Notes under the pieces: model-generated | The model's input: the letters and a program-made list of their open reading frames with translations, nothing else | Database searches by the model: none | Told to the model about the DNA's origin: nothing | Source of the DNA: Pseudomonas libanensis | GTDB taxonomy: Bacteria; Pseudomonadota; Gammaproteobacteria; Pseudomonadales; Pseudomonadaceae | Direction: 5' to 3' | NCBI RefSeq assembly: GCF_001439685.1 | Contig: NZ_JYLH01000003.1 | Span: 248,001 to 312,000, forward strand | DNA: 64,000 nucleotides | Made by a program: the position numbers and the translations under genes | Shown here: one piece after another, positions 25,220-34,054 of the stretch | Position numbering within the stretch: position 1 is the stretch's first letter | Layout of the letters: each line of letters starts with the position of its first letter

Positions 25220-26975
25220 ACTGCGTATCCTTATGGTTATCCAGCGTTTCCAACAAGGCCACCTGCATCCGCGTATGCACACGGATAAACCAGCGCCAGA
25301 GCACCGCCGCCACCGCCGCCGTGACCACGGCAATCAGCACCAGTAACTTGTTGGTCGGCAGAATGCTGGCCGACAAGGCTGCCAATAGCAGGAAGATCAC
25401 CAGCAGCGACAAGATGGGGATCAGCTCCGCAATCACCCGCCGCACGCGCTGGGTATGCCGCCCGGCCATCTCTGGCTTCACACTCATCTCTGCCAACAAC
25501 ATCGACAGCGCCTTGAGCTTGCGATACGCCGCAATCAGGAACGGCAGCGATAACAGCAGTGCCCCACCCCAGATCAATGCCTTCTGCCAGCTCGGATCAC
25601 TGATCCATCCCTCCAGGTACCCGCCGATACGTGCGGCGAAATAACTACCGGCGAAGAAAATCGCGATCACCAGTGCCAGGTTTACCCCTACTTGCAGGAT
25701 GATCTTGCGAATCATCGAGGCCAGCATCGCCCCCTCGCCCTGAGGCTGGATGCTGCGCAGCCACTCGCCATACATGCCAAAGACCCGGCTCATGCGCTTG
25801 GGCATTACCGCTGCGATCTTCAATGACAGTGGATCGGCACCGCGAATCAGGTAGGGGGTCAGCAGCGTGGTAATCGCCGAAACAGCCACCGCCACCGGAT
25901 ACAGGAAGTCGCTGGTCACCTGCAGGGTCATCCCCAATGCTGCAATGATGAAAGAAAACTCGCCGATCTGTGACAGCCCCATGCCGACCCGCAGCGAAGT
26001 GCGGCCATCATTGCCGGCGATAAAGGCTCCCAGGCCGCAGGACAGCATCTTGCCCAGCACCACCGCCACGGTGATCACCGCAATCGGCCAGGCGTATTGC
26101 AGCAGGATATGGGGGTCGATCATCAACCCTATCGCGACAAAGAAGATTGCACTGAACATGTCGCGAACCGGCTCGATCAGGCGCTCGATCTTAATCAACT
26201 GACGGGATTCAGCCATGATCGCGCCAATCAGAAAGGCCCCGAGCACCATGCTGTATTCCAACTTCACCACCAACAGGCAGAACCCGAAGCACAAGCCCAG
26301 CACGGTGATCAGCAGCATCTCGTTGCTTTCAAACTTGGCCACATAAGCCAGCAGGCGCGGCACCAGCAAAATGCCGATCACCAGCGCAACGATCATGAAC
26401 AAGGACAGCTTGCCGACCGTGGAGAACACCTCGCCGGAGCTGACCGTGCCACTGACGGCGATGCTCGACAGCAAGGCAATGATGCCGATACCCAGGATGT
26501 CCTCGACGATCAGCACGCCAAAAATCAGCTGGGCGAAACGCTGGTCTTTCATCTTAAGGTCATTGAGGGCCTTGACGATGATGGTGGTCGAGGAGATCGC
26601 CAGGATCGCGCCGAGAAACAGCGAGTCCATGGTGCTCCAATCGAACCAGCGGCCGATCTCGTAGCCGATCCAGATCATCAGGACGATCTCTAGGAACGCC
26701 GCGATAAACGCCGTGGCCCCCACTTTGAACAGCTTGCGCAGGCTGAACTCCAGGCCCAGGCAGAACATCAGGAAGATCACCCCCAGCTCGGCCAGGGTCT
26801 TGATGGTGTCTTCGTCGTGGATCAGGCCAAACGGCGGAGTATGGGGGCCGATAATGAAGCCCGCGACGATGTAGCCCAGCACCACCGGTTGCTTGAGGCG
26901 ATGAAACAGGATGGTGACGACCCCTGCTACCAGCATGATCACGGCCAGGTCCTGGATAAAGCTGATGGCGTGCAT
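25218..26975 (-). CDS. CPA2-family cation:proton antiporter
   Basis: 585 residues from ATG 26975 with AAGGAG upstream. About 12 membrane helices of the Na_H_Exchanger domain (PF00999) include the typical LGYIVAGFIIGPHTPPFGL, ELGVIFLMFCLGLEFS, AILAISSTTIIVKALNDL and VLIVEDILGIGIIALLSSI. A C-terminal membrane region of further helices replaces the TrkA-N/RCK domain found in KefB/KefC. It would exchange K+ or Na+ for H+ at the inner membrane. Without an RCK domain, gating by NAD(H) or glutathione adducts as in Kef is not expected. The 5' leader contains a long hairpin. Confidence 0.9.
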   Translation of the reverse strand: MHAISFIQDLAVIMLVAGVVTILFHRLKQPVVLGYIVAGFIIGPHTPPFGLIHDEDTIKTLAELGVIFLMFCLGLEFSLRKLFKVGATAFIAAFLEIVLMIWIGYEIGRWFDWSTMDSLFLGAILAISSTTIIVKALNDLKMKDQRFAQLIFGVLIVEDILGIGIIALLSSIAVSGTVSSGEVFSTVGKLSLFMIVALVIGILLVPRLLAYVAKFESNEMLLITVLGLCFGFCLLVVKLEYSMVLGAFLIGAIMAESRQLIKIERLIEPVRDMFSAIFFVAIGLMIDPHILLQYAWPIAVITVAVVLGKMLSCGLGAFIAGNDGRTSLRVGMGLSQIGEFSFIIAALGMTLQVTSDFLYPVAVAVSAITTLLTPYLIRGADPLSLKIAAVMPKRMSRVFGMYGEWLRSIQPQGEGAMLASMIRKIILQVGVNLALVIAIFFAGSYFAARIGGYLEGWISDPSWQKALIWGGALLLSLPFLIAAYRKLKALSMLLAEMSVKPEMAGRHTQRVRRVIAELIPILSLLVIFLLLAALSASILPTNKLLVLIAVVTAAVAAVLWRWFIRVHTRMQVALLETLDNHKDTQ

Positions 26976-27003
26976 GGCGAGGGGCTCCTTGAGGGTACCG
27001 GCG

Positions 27004-27057
27004 CTTTTCCCACTTCCGGTCGCGCCTTTGTAGGGTCGCAAAGAGCGGAAGGAAAAG
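27004..27057 (-). promoter_or_regulatory. long imperfect hairpin in the leader of the antiporter gene
   Basis: On the minus strand CTTTTCC-TTCCGC-TCTTTG pairs with CAAAG...CGGAA...GGGAAAAG across an 11-14 nt loop, giving an interrupted stem of about 20 bp only 28 bp before the start codon. It does not match a riboswitch I recognise. It could be an RNA thermosensor-like or protein-bound leader element. Confidence 0.45.
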
Positions 27058-27074
27058 TCTGCCTTGAACGTAAG

Positions 27075-27096
27075 AAAAGCCCTGAGATGGGCTTTT
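27075..27096 (-). terminator. terminator-like hairpin between antiporter and thioesterase
   Basis: AAAAGCCC-TGAGAT-GGGCTTTT is a perfect 8-bp stem, with TTTTCTT on the minus-strand 3' side. It lies 100 bp before the antiporter start inside a 298-bp gene-free region (26976-27273), where no annotated gene would need it. It may end a small RNA or attenuate read-through. Confidence 0.5.
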
Positions 27097-27273
27097 GAAG
27101 GTTAACACCGCGACTTCTGCTGGAAAGCCGGTGCAATATATGGAAACAGATCGCCGCGCGCGTGACGGCAAGCCGCCCACTGGCGTCCCGTTAGGGATGG
27201 CGCTGCAAAGACTCCAGCACCCGCAGAGGTGCCCGCCCCCCCCCAACCAATGCCTACAACCCGTGAGTGTGCT

Positions 27274-27759
27274 ATGGAACCCGGAAACGCCCAGCTGTCG
27301 ATGACGGTATTGATGACCCCTGACATGGCCAACTTCTCAGGCAATGTACATGGCGGCACGCTGCTCAAGTATCTCGACGAAGTGGCCTACGCCTGCGCCA
27401 GCCGTTATGCCGGCCGTTACGTGGTGACGTTGTCGGTGGACCAGGTGATTTTTCGCGAGCCGATCCATGTCGGTGAGCTGGTGACTTTCCTGGCGTCAGT
27501 CAACTACACCGGCAATACGTCGATGGAAGTGGGCATCAAGGTAGTGACCGAAAACATCCGCGAGCGCTCGGTGCGCCATACCAACAGCTGCTTCTTCACC
27601 ATGGTGGCCGTGGACGACCAGCGCAAGCCCGCCGCCGTGCCGCCCTTGCTGCCGCAGAACAGCGAGGACAAACGCCGCTTTGTGCAGGCCCAGCAGCGTC
27701 GGCAGATTCGCCAGGAGCTGGAAAAGCGTTATCAGGAAATCAAAGCCGACGCGCCGTAA
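27274..27759 (+). CDS. acyl-CoA thioesterase, hotdog fold (YciA-like)
   Basis: 161 residues from the ATG at 27274. The frame runs upstream, but MEPGNAQLSMTVLMTPDMAN aligns with the usual family start. The hotdog motif NVHGGTLLKYLDEVAYACAS contains the conserved Gly-Gly and catalytic Asp, followed by VVTLSVDQVIFREPIHVGEL. These hexameric enzymes hydrolyse medium- to long-chain acyl-CoA in the cytoplasm. A run of nine C residues lies about 30 bp upstream of the start. A REP hairpin separates the gene from pdxY. Confidence 0.88.
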   Translation: MEPGNAQLSMTVLMTPDMANFSGNVHGGTLLKYLDEVAYACASRYAGRYVVTLSVDQVIFREPIHVGELVTFLASVNYTGNTSMEVGIKVVTENIRERSVRHTNSCFFTMVAVDDQRKPAAVPPLLPQNSEDKRRFVQAQQRRQIRQELEKRYQEIKADAP

Positions 27760-27777
27760 TTTGTAAACCCTATCAAA

Positions 27778-27807
27778 ATGTGGGAGCGGGCTTGCTCGCT
27801 CCCACAT
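27778..27807. repeat. single REP hairpin
   Basis: 30-bp palindrome ATGTGGGAGCGGGCTTGCTC and onward to CCCACAT, between the convergent thioesterase and pdxY genes. Confidence 0.8.
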
Positions 27808-27821
27808 TGGGTTCTTTGTGC

Positions 27822-28694
27822 TTACAAGCTGATCGGTGTGGCTTCGAAGCGTACACGAGGATGAGCAATGCGATCCTGGGCCCGCACCAGTTCCAGTTCA
27901 TAACTGGCGCAGGCCTGGGTTTCCAGCAGCACTTCATGCACTGCCGCGGCGGTGAACTCAAAGGCCGCGACCAGGCTGTCGCCCAGCAGCACCCGCGCCA
28001 GGAACAGGCCCGACGTCAGGTCGCCCACACCCACCGGCTGACGCGGGAACGCCAGCAACGGCCGACGCAAGTGCCAGCTGCCGTCTTCGGTCACCAACAG
28101 CATCTCGAAGACGTCCGGCAGTTTGCCCGGGTAATCCAGGTGTTTGACCAGCACCGCCTTGGGCCCACGTGCCAGCAAGGCCTTGGCCATTGCGAGGCAA
28201 TCGAACAGCGACTGCGGCTTGCGCCCGGCAAAACTGTCCAGCTCCAGCTGATTGGGGCAGAGGAAATCCGCCATGGCTGCGGCCTCATCCAGCAGGAAAT
28301 CGCTGACCTGCTGTGGCACGATGCAGCCCTTTTCCGGGTGGCCCATCACCGGGTCGCACAGATACAGCGCCTTGGGGTTGATCGCCTTGATGCGGGCTAC
28401 ACCGCTGAGAATGGCACGGCCCTGGTCTGCACTGCCGAGGTAGCCGGACAGCACCGCATCGCAGTTGCCCAGCTCACCAATCGCGGCGATGCCTTCCACC
28501 AGCGCCGGAATTTGCTGCGGCGCCAACACTTCTCCCGCCCACTGTCCATACTGTGTGTGGTTGGAGAATTGCACCGTGTTGAGCGGCCAGACGTTCACCC
28601 CGACCCGCTGCATGGGGAATACGGCGGCGCTGTTTCCGGCGTGGCCGAAGACCACATGAGACTGGATCGCAAGCAGATGAGGTGTGCGTTTCAT
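27822..28694 (-). CDS. pdxY: pyridoxal kinase PdxY
   Basis: 290 residues of the ribokinase-like PdxY/PdxK family. The N-terminus [20 protein letters not shown], the [20 protein letters not shown] segment, [15 protein letters not shown] and the anion-hole region [20 protein letters not shown] (with catalytic Asp in GDLTSG) are all present. It phosphorylates pyridoxal with ATP in the PLP salvage pathway in the cytoplasm. The length equals that of PdxY in other gamma-proteobacteria. The single-gene unit is divergent from a small DUF3301 gene. Confidence 0.95.
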   Translation of the reverse strand: MKRTPHLLAIQSHVVFGHAGNSAAVFPMQRVGVNVWPLNTVQFSNHTQYGQWAGEVLAPQQIPALVEGIAAIGELGNCDAVLSGYLGSADQGRAILSGVARIKAINPKALYLCDPVMGHPEKGCIVPQQVSDFLLDEAAAMADFLCPNQLELDSFAGRKPQSLFDCLAMAKALLARGPKAVLVKHLDYPGKLPDVFEMLLVTEDGSWHLRRPLLAFPRQPVGVGDLTSGLFLARVLLGDSLVAAFEFTAAAVHEVLLETQACASYELELVRAQDRIAHPRVRFEATPISL

Positions 28695-28811
28695 GCGGGA
28701 GATTTCCGTAAAGCCGTTGAAATTCTGGCCGCGCAGTATGCGACTAAACGCAACCTGTACGACAGACCGGCGACACAGTTAAGCTGCTCTCACTTTGTTG
28801 GAGTTCATGGA

Positions 28812-29207
28812 ATGCTGACCTTGGGAAACATGTTCGTGTTGATGCTGCTGGCGACCGGTGCCGCCTGGGTCTGGCACAATCACGGCCTTCGTGAGCGCGC
28901 GCTGGAGCGGGTCAAGCAGCATTGCGCCAAGCTTGATATCGAACTGCTCGATGGTGCGGTGGCATTGAAACGCATCGGATTCGTCAAGGATGCCAATGGC
29001 CGGCGGCGCCTGGCACGTGTCTACAATTTCGAGTTCACCGTGACCGGGGAAACCCGGCATGCCGGGGTCATCACCCAGTTCGGCGCCCACAGTGCGCAGA
29101 TTGAACTGGCACCCTACCCGTTCGAGGCCAAGGAGCCGTTGCCCAGCGCCGAGGTGATCGAACTGAGCCAATGGCGCCAGGACCACGCCACCAAGAAACG
29201 TCAATAA
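28812..29207 (+). CDS. DUF3301 domain-containing protein
   Basis: 131 residues starting at ATG 28812 with TTGGAG upstream. One N-terminal membrane helix (MFVLMLLATGAAWVW) is followed by a small cytoplasmic or periplasmic domain with CAKLDIELLDGAVALKRIGF and ARVYNFEFTVTGETRHAGVI, which is the DUF3301 signature. The family is restricted to gamma-proteobacteria and has no known function. Its 3' end overlaps the convergent COG0523 GTPase by 7 bp. Confidence 0.85.
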   Translation: MLTLGNMFVLMLLATGAAWVWHNHGLRERALERVKQHCAKLDIELLDGAVALKRIGFVKDANGRRRLARVYNFEFTVTGETRHAGVITQFGAHSAQIELAPYPFEAKEPLPSAEVIELSQWRQDHATKKRQ

Positions 29208-30175
29208 CGGCAGGCCGCCAGCGCACCCTGCAATACCGCTACGTCCTGCGGCTCGCTGAAGATCAATTCAAGCCGCGAATCCCGCCGCCACTCACTGGGT
29301 CGCCAGGCTAGAGGGCTGTTATCCACAGCGTTGGCCGAGACCCAGCCGTCGACACTGTGGATAACCAGTTTGGCACGCCGCCATTCAAGGCCTGATAGCC
29401 AGTGATGCAGCCGGCTGATCTCGAACTGCTGGCTCGGGTGCCAACGCCAACCGATACTCCAGCCGCCCTCCTGGCCCTGGCTCAGACAGATCGGCAACGC
29501 AGGATCACTCCACATGGCCGGCATTTGTGCCAGCCCCTCAGGGGCATCGAAGTTATCCACAGTGCCTTGGGCCTGCGCATCCAAGCCTGGCAACCGTTCA
29601 AGCGGCAATTGCGCCTGGCGTGTCCAATACAGTGCGCATGCGGGTAATTGCGCTTCAATCGCCTGACGCTGCGCAGCATCCAGCGCCTCGTCCTTGTTCA
29701 GCACCAGCAGGCCGGCGCTGGCCAATGCCTCTTGCTGTGCCTGTGGCAAAGGCTTGCCAGCCGCCAAGGCCTGGGCATCCAGCACCAGGACACAGGGCTG
29801 CACCGCCAGCACGCCTTGCCACGGCGCCTCTCGCAGCTGTTTGAGCAGCTGCGCCGGATGGCCCAGACCCGAAGGTTCGATAAACAACCGATCCGGCTTG
29901 GCCTTACGTAGCAAGCGGCCCAGCCCGACCTGGAACGGTGCGCCATTCACACAACACAGGCAGCCTCCGGCCACCTCACCGAGGGCGATGCCGTCGTCGT
30001 CTTGGGTAAGCAAGGCAGCGTCCAGGCCGATCTTCCCGAACTCGTTGATCAGCACCGCCCAGCGCTCGTTGGCCGGGCGCTGGGCGAGCAGGTGCTGGAT
30101 CAGGCTGGTCTTGCCGGCGCCCAACGGGCCAGCAATCACGTGGGTGGGAATATTCTGCAGCATGGGAAGCATCAT
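29201..30175 (-). CDS. COG0523 (G3E) GTPase, CobW-like metal chaperone
   Basis: 324 residues. Walker A is GPLGAGKTSL, the metal-binding G3E signature is GGCLCCVNG, and Walker B-like FIEPSGLGHP follows. NKDE in LVLNKDEALD is the guanine-specificity motif, and a CobW C-terminal domain follows. COG0523 proteins hydrolyse GTP while delivering or handling Zn, Co or other metals. It is the last gene of a leftward unit (DksA remnant, ZigA, DUF1826, this gene) that starts at a Zur box, so induction in zinc shortage is likely. Three perfect DnaA-box 9-mers lie within this gene. It is paralogous to ZigA but shorter and divergent. Confidence 0.88.
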   Translation of the reverse strand: MMLPMLQNIPTHVIAGPLGAGKTSLIQHLLAQRPANERWAVLINEFGKIGLDAALLTQDDDGIALGEVAGGCLCCVNGAPFQVGLGRLLRKAKPDRLFIEPSGLGHPAQLLKQLREAPWQGVLAVQPCVLVLDAQALAAGKPLPQAQQEALASAGLLVLNKDEALDAAQRQAIEAQLPACALYWTRQAQLPLERLPGLDAQAQGTVDNFDAPEGLAQMPAMWSDPALPICLSQGQEGGWSIGWRWHPSQQFEISRLHHWLSGLEWRRAKLVIHSVDGWVSANAVDNSPLAWRPSEWRRDSRLELIFSEPQDVAVLQGALAACRY

Positions 30176-30207
30176 TCAGACCGTGTAGAGAGCTTGATCC
30201 TACCCGG

Positions 30208-30860
30208 TTATGCCAGCCAATCCAGCGTCAGGATCAACCGTCGCTCATCGGCCTGGAGCGCTGGCGAACGGTGGATCAGGCCATGCCCTTCGTTACCGTG
30301 CCATTTCGTCCCCTTGAGCAGCGCCACTTCGCCGCAGTGGATCTGCTCGATGCGCTCGGTGGGCTCGGTGGGCTCGGCGTCTGCGTGGCTCAATGTGCGG
30401 CGGTCCATGACACCTTCGCGCAACCATTGGCTGCCGATACCGGCATAGGTGGTGATCAGCCTGACCGGCACATGGTCGACGTGAAAGCGCGGGCACATGG
30501 CCTTGTCCAACAGCCGCAGGCGCACGCCGATACGCCTGGCGCCGAGCAGGCAGGCGAATGCGCTGACCAGCCACGACACATCGGCAATAAACCCGTAGTA
30601 ACCTTCAAGATCACGACAACTGGATGCCAAACCCTGCAAGTTCGGTACGGCGTCTTCGTTGTCGAGCTCAATCACCAAGGATTCGGCCAACGGCTCATTG
30701 AGCGCCACCAGCAAGGCACCGAATTCGGCGATATGCAGGGGCAGTTGGCGTTGCCACAGCGCCAGGTTGACGCCATCTTCGAGAATGTCTGACAGCGCCA
30801 GCGGGGTTCCCCCACGGGTCTGGCGGATCACGGGGCGCAGGGGAATGACCGGGGCCAGCA

Positions 30861-30861
<1 letters not shown>
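30208..30861 (-). CDS. DUF1826 domain-containing protein
   Basis: 217 residues with no signal peptide or membrane helix. Recognisable family stretches include LLGARRIGVRLRLLDKAMCP, RFHVDHVPVRLITTYAGIGS and the C-terminal KGTKWHGNEGHGLIHRSPAL. Conserved His and Cys residues (CPRFHVDHVP) could bind metal, and the HxD...H layout is reminiscent of Fe/2-oxoglutarate oxygenase-like folds, but no activity is established. DUF1826 genes recur in proteobacterial Zur clusters. Its ATG overlaps the ZigA stop (TGATG), so translation is coupled to the zinc GTPase. Confidence 0.8.
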
Positions 30862-32066
<1,205 letters not shown>

Positions 32067-32093
32067 CAGGTATTCCTCATCAGGGTTGGCCGG

Positions 32094-32255
32094 TCAAACT
32101 GCCCGTTTATGGCGTTCGCGCAGCTCTTCACGTTCTTTGGCTTCAATGCACAGGGTCGCAGTGGGGCGCAGCAGCAGGCGTTGCAGGCCAATGGGCTCGC
32201 CGGTTTCACGGCACCAGCCGGTCATGGGAAGCGGTTCACGGGTCAGGCTGTGCTT
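32094..32255 (-). pseudogene. C-terminal fragment of a DksA-type protein
   Basis: The minus strand reads KHSLTREPLP then MTGWCRETGEPIGLQRLLLR and PTATLCIEAKEREELRERH before a stop at 32094. This is the C-terminal zinc-finger-region end of a DksA-like transcription factor (GWCxxTGEPIGLxRLL.RPTATLCIEA). A TAA closes the frame at 32256-32258, and the Zur box begins one base later, so the N-terminal coiled coil (about two thirds of the protein) is missing. The only ATG, 32225, has no good ribosome site. In other pseudomonads a complete Cys-poor dksA2 occupies this position. This looks like a deletion that joined the Zur promoter to the gene's end. Confidence 0.75.
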
Positions 32256-32258
32256 TTA

Positions 32259-32273
32259 TGTTATAGTATAACA
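32259..32273. promoter_or_regulatory. Zur box 1
   Basis: TGTTATAGTATAACA is a 15-bp near-perfect palindrome (arms TGTTATA/TATAACA) matching the pseudomonad Zur consensus GTTATAnnATAAC. It lies between the leftward DksA remnant-zigA operon and the rightward small secreted protein, so it could repress both when zinc is sufficient. Confidence 0.88.
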
Positions 32274-32350
32274 ATACAAATAAGCCAATCCCCTTGTTCG
32301 ATGCGACAAAGGGCGCAATGCTTGATCATCTTCTTACCCAGAGAAATTCG

Positions 32351-32719
32351 ATGAGATACCTGATGTGCGCCCTGCTCGTGGTAGCCGCAGGGCCTGCCTG
32401 CGCCCAAGCGCCCAGCCTGTTGGCCACCTGCACACGCAGCGCCAACCTGCTGGCGTGCGTAGACCCGTTGGGAAACGCCTACAGCGTGGCAACCGTGGGC
32501 AGCACCACGTATTTGCGCGGTTTTGAAGTGGTCGGCAAACGCTACTGGGCGCAGACCAACAGCCGCTATGGGCAGCTGACGTTCTTTACCGGGTTGGCAT
32601 CCGATGGCGAGGCCTGGGTCGGTTACACGCGGCGTGTGGGCTGGACCACCCTCAACCGCTTTTCCAGCTCAGGTGGCGCCAGTGCCAAGTTCACTTGCAG
32701 CCGAATGACCGGCTGTTAA
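32351..32719 (+). CDS. small secreted protein of the zinc island, function unknown
   Basis: 122 residues. A clear signal peptide (RYLMCALLVVAAGPACAQA) leads to a mature protein of about 100 residues with four cysteines (CTRSANLLAC near the start and FTCSRMTGC at the end), probably two disulfides. The middle is Tyr/Thr/Gly rich (NAYSVATVGSTTYLRGFEVV). No family was recognised with certainty. It stands 78 bp from Zur box 1 in the position of an unnamed gene of the P. aeruginosa zinc cluster, so zinc-controlled expression is inferred. Its stop overlaps that of the amidase tail to tail. Confidence 0.75.
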   Translation: MRYLMCALLVVAAGPACAQAPSLLATCTRSANLLACVDPLGNAYSVATVGSTTYLRGFEVVGKRYWAQTNSRYGQLTFFTGLASDGEAWVGYTRRVGWTTLNRFSSSGGASAKFTCSRMTGC

Positions 32720-33489
32720 GCCTGGGCTTTCTTCTGCTCCTGCACCCAGGCCATGTAGCTGTCCATCGGCGGGTTCTTCTGGAAGTAACTTTTCAAACCT
32801 TCGAACAGTCCATCCGCCACCGCTTGCTGGTGGCGCGCGGTGACCAGTCGCTGGGCATCCCGCGCATTGGAGATAAACCCGGTTTCCACCAGGATCGAAG
32901 GCACGTCCGGTGACTTGAGTACCGCAAACCCTGCTTGCTCCACACGCTTCTGATGCAGGCTGGTGATGCTTTGCAGGCTGCCCAATACCGAGCTGCCCAA
33001 TTGCAGGCTGGAGGCGATGGTAGCGTTCATCGACATGTCCAGGATCACCCCGGCCAGCATCGGGTCCTTGTCCTTCAAATTGAGCAACGTCGTGGCGCCC
33101 AGCAGGTCTGCGCCGTTTTCGCGCTGAGCCATAAAGCGCGCCGTGGCGGAGGTGGCACCGCCTTCAGACAATGCATACACCGAAGCGCCCGATGCGGTAA
33201 GCCGTGGGGCAGCGTCGGCATGCACTGAGATAAACATATCGGCCTTGTGCTGGCGGGCGATGTCCACGCGTTTGCGCAGCGGCACAAAAAAATCGTCGTT
33301 GCGCACCAGTTTGACGTCAAAGCCCTTTTCGCGCTTCAAACGTTTAGCCAGCAACTGGGCGATCGACAGCACCACATCCTTTTCGCGCTGGCCCTTGGAA
33401 CCGACGGCACCCGGGTCTTTGCCGCCATGCCCGGGGTCGACCACCACGATGATGTCGCGCTTGGGATGCCCCTTGCCCACCGGTGCCAC
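32716..33489 (-). CDS. N-acetylmuramoyl-L-alanine amidase, catalytic part of a split AmiC-type gene
   Basis: 257 residues, Amidase_3 domain. Zinc ligands are visible: His in VVDPGHGGKDPG, Glu in REKDVVLS and His in FISVHADA. The catalytic Glu is in SILVETGFISN. It would cleave the amide between MurNAc and the stem peptide in the periplasm. On its own it lacks a signal peptide and AMIN domain; these are encoded by the preceding frame, whose stop TAG overlaps this GTG by one base. In the frame just before the GTG the sequence reads PPLVAPVGKG, a plausible linker, so the two ORFs are probably one gene with a one-base indel in a GCC-repeat stretch. Confidence 0.85.
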   Translation of the reverse strand: MAPVGKGHPKRDIIVVVDPGHGGKDPGAVGSKGQREKDVVLSIAQLLAKRLKREKGFDVKLVRNDDFFVPLRKRVDIARQHKADMFISVHADAAPRLTASGASVYALSEGGATSATARFMAQRENGADLLGATTLLNLKDKDPMLAGVILDMSMNATIASSLQLGSSVLGSLQSITSLHQKRVEQAGFAVLKSPDVPSILVETGFISNARDAQRLVTARHQQAVADGLFEGLKSYFQKNPPMDSYMAWVQEQKKAQA

Positions 33490-33926
33490 TAGCGGCGGCG
33501 ATTCAGCAGCGATTTGACGGGGGCGCGAGTGGCGTTGGTCAGGTCCAGCACCAGGCGATGGCCTTGGCCATCCTGGGGCGGCAGCACGAAACTGTTGAGC
33601 TGCATCGGCGCGGCCAGGTCCAACACAATGCGCGTGTCGCTCTTACCAAAATGCCCGGAGCGGATCGACGTGATCCCACTGTTCTTCAACACCAGTTGTG
33701 AGAAGTCGCCGCTCAGGCCCGCACCGCTTAAGTCGATGATCAAGCGGTCGGGAGCCGTCAGGGAAAAGGTCTTGTATTGCACCGGGCCGCTAAGGTCGAA
33801 CACCAGGCGCAGCTTGTCGTCCGAGCGCCACAGGCGTGCATTGCGAATCTGCGTGGCGTAGGCCCCCAAAGGCAAGGTGAACAAGGGGCTGACCAGCAGG
33901 AGGTTGAGGAGCTGACGTCTGTGCAT
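33489..33926 (-). CDS. AMIN domain and signal peptide, N-terminal part of the split amidase
   Basis: 145 residues from ATG 33926. It has a Tat-like or Sec signal (MHRRQLLNLLLVSPLFTLPL up to AYA), then an AMIN domain (ARLWRSDDKLRLVFDLSGPV, PDRLIIDLSGAGL, TRIVLDLAAPMQLNSFVLPP) and an Arg-rich end RAPVKSLLNRRR before TAG. AMIN domains target amidases to the septum. The absence of a catalytic domain and the immediate frame change show that full-length amidase would need a -1 shift near 33490. Zur box 2 lies 83 bp upstream, consistent with a zinc-repressed spare amidase, as in P. aeruginosa. Confidence 0.82.
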   Translation of the reverse strand: MHRRQLLNLLLVSPLFTLPLGAYATQIRNARLWRSDDKLRLVFDLSGPVQYKTFSLTAPDRLIIDLSGAGLSGDFSQLVLKNSGITSIRSGHFGKSDTRIVLDLAAPMQLNSFVLPPQDGQGHRLVLDLTNATRAPVKSLLNRRR

Positions 33927-34008
33927 GACATATACCGCAGATAAAGGAGCGTCCCTGCTCGACATGACTGAACAAAGGCTGGAGTAGAAATTTCATCGTG
34001 GCGGTTAT

Positions 34009-34023
34009 TGTTATACTATAACA
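34009..34023. promoter_or_regulatory. Zur box 2
   Basis: TGTTATACTATAACA is a 15-bp palindrome differing from Zur box 1 only at the central base. It lies in the divergent region between the amidase (leftward) and folE2 (rightward), 32 bp before the folE2 start, in position to repress both. Confidence 0.9.
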
Positions 34024-34054
34024 TGACTAATTATTTCCAACGATGGACCTGCTT

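Noticed and set aside
27236..27244. run of nine C residues about 30 bp before the thioesterase start, a possible phase-variation tract
   Set aside because: Outside the coding frame and not between clear -35/-10 elements; length is modest for a 60%-GC genome.
27780..28750. long plus-strand frame opposite pdxY continuing into the DUF3301 gene
   Set aside because: Only the part from 28812 has family support; the upstream part is the complement of pdxY.
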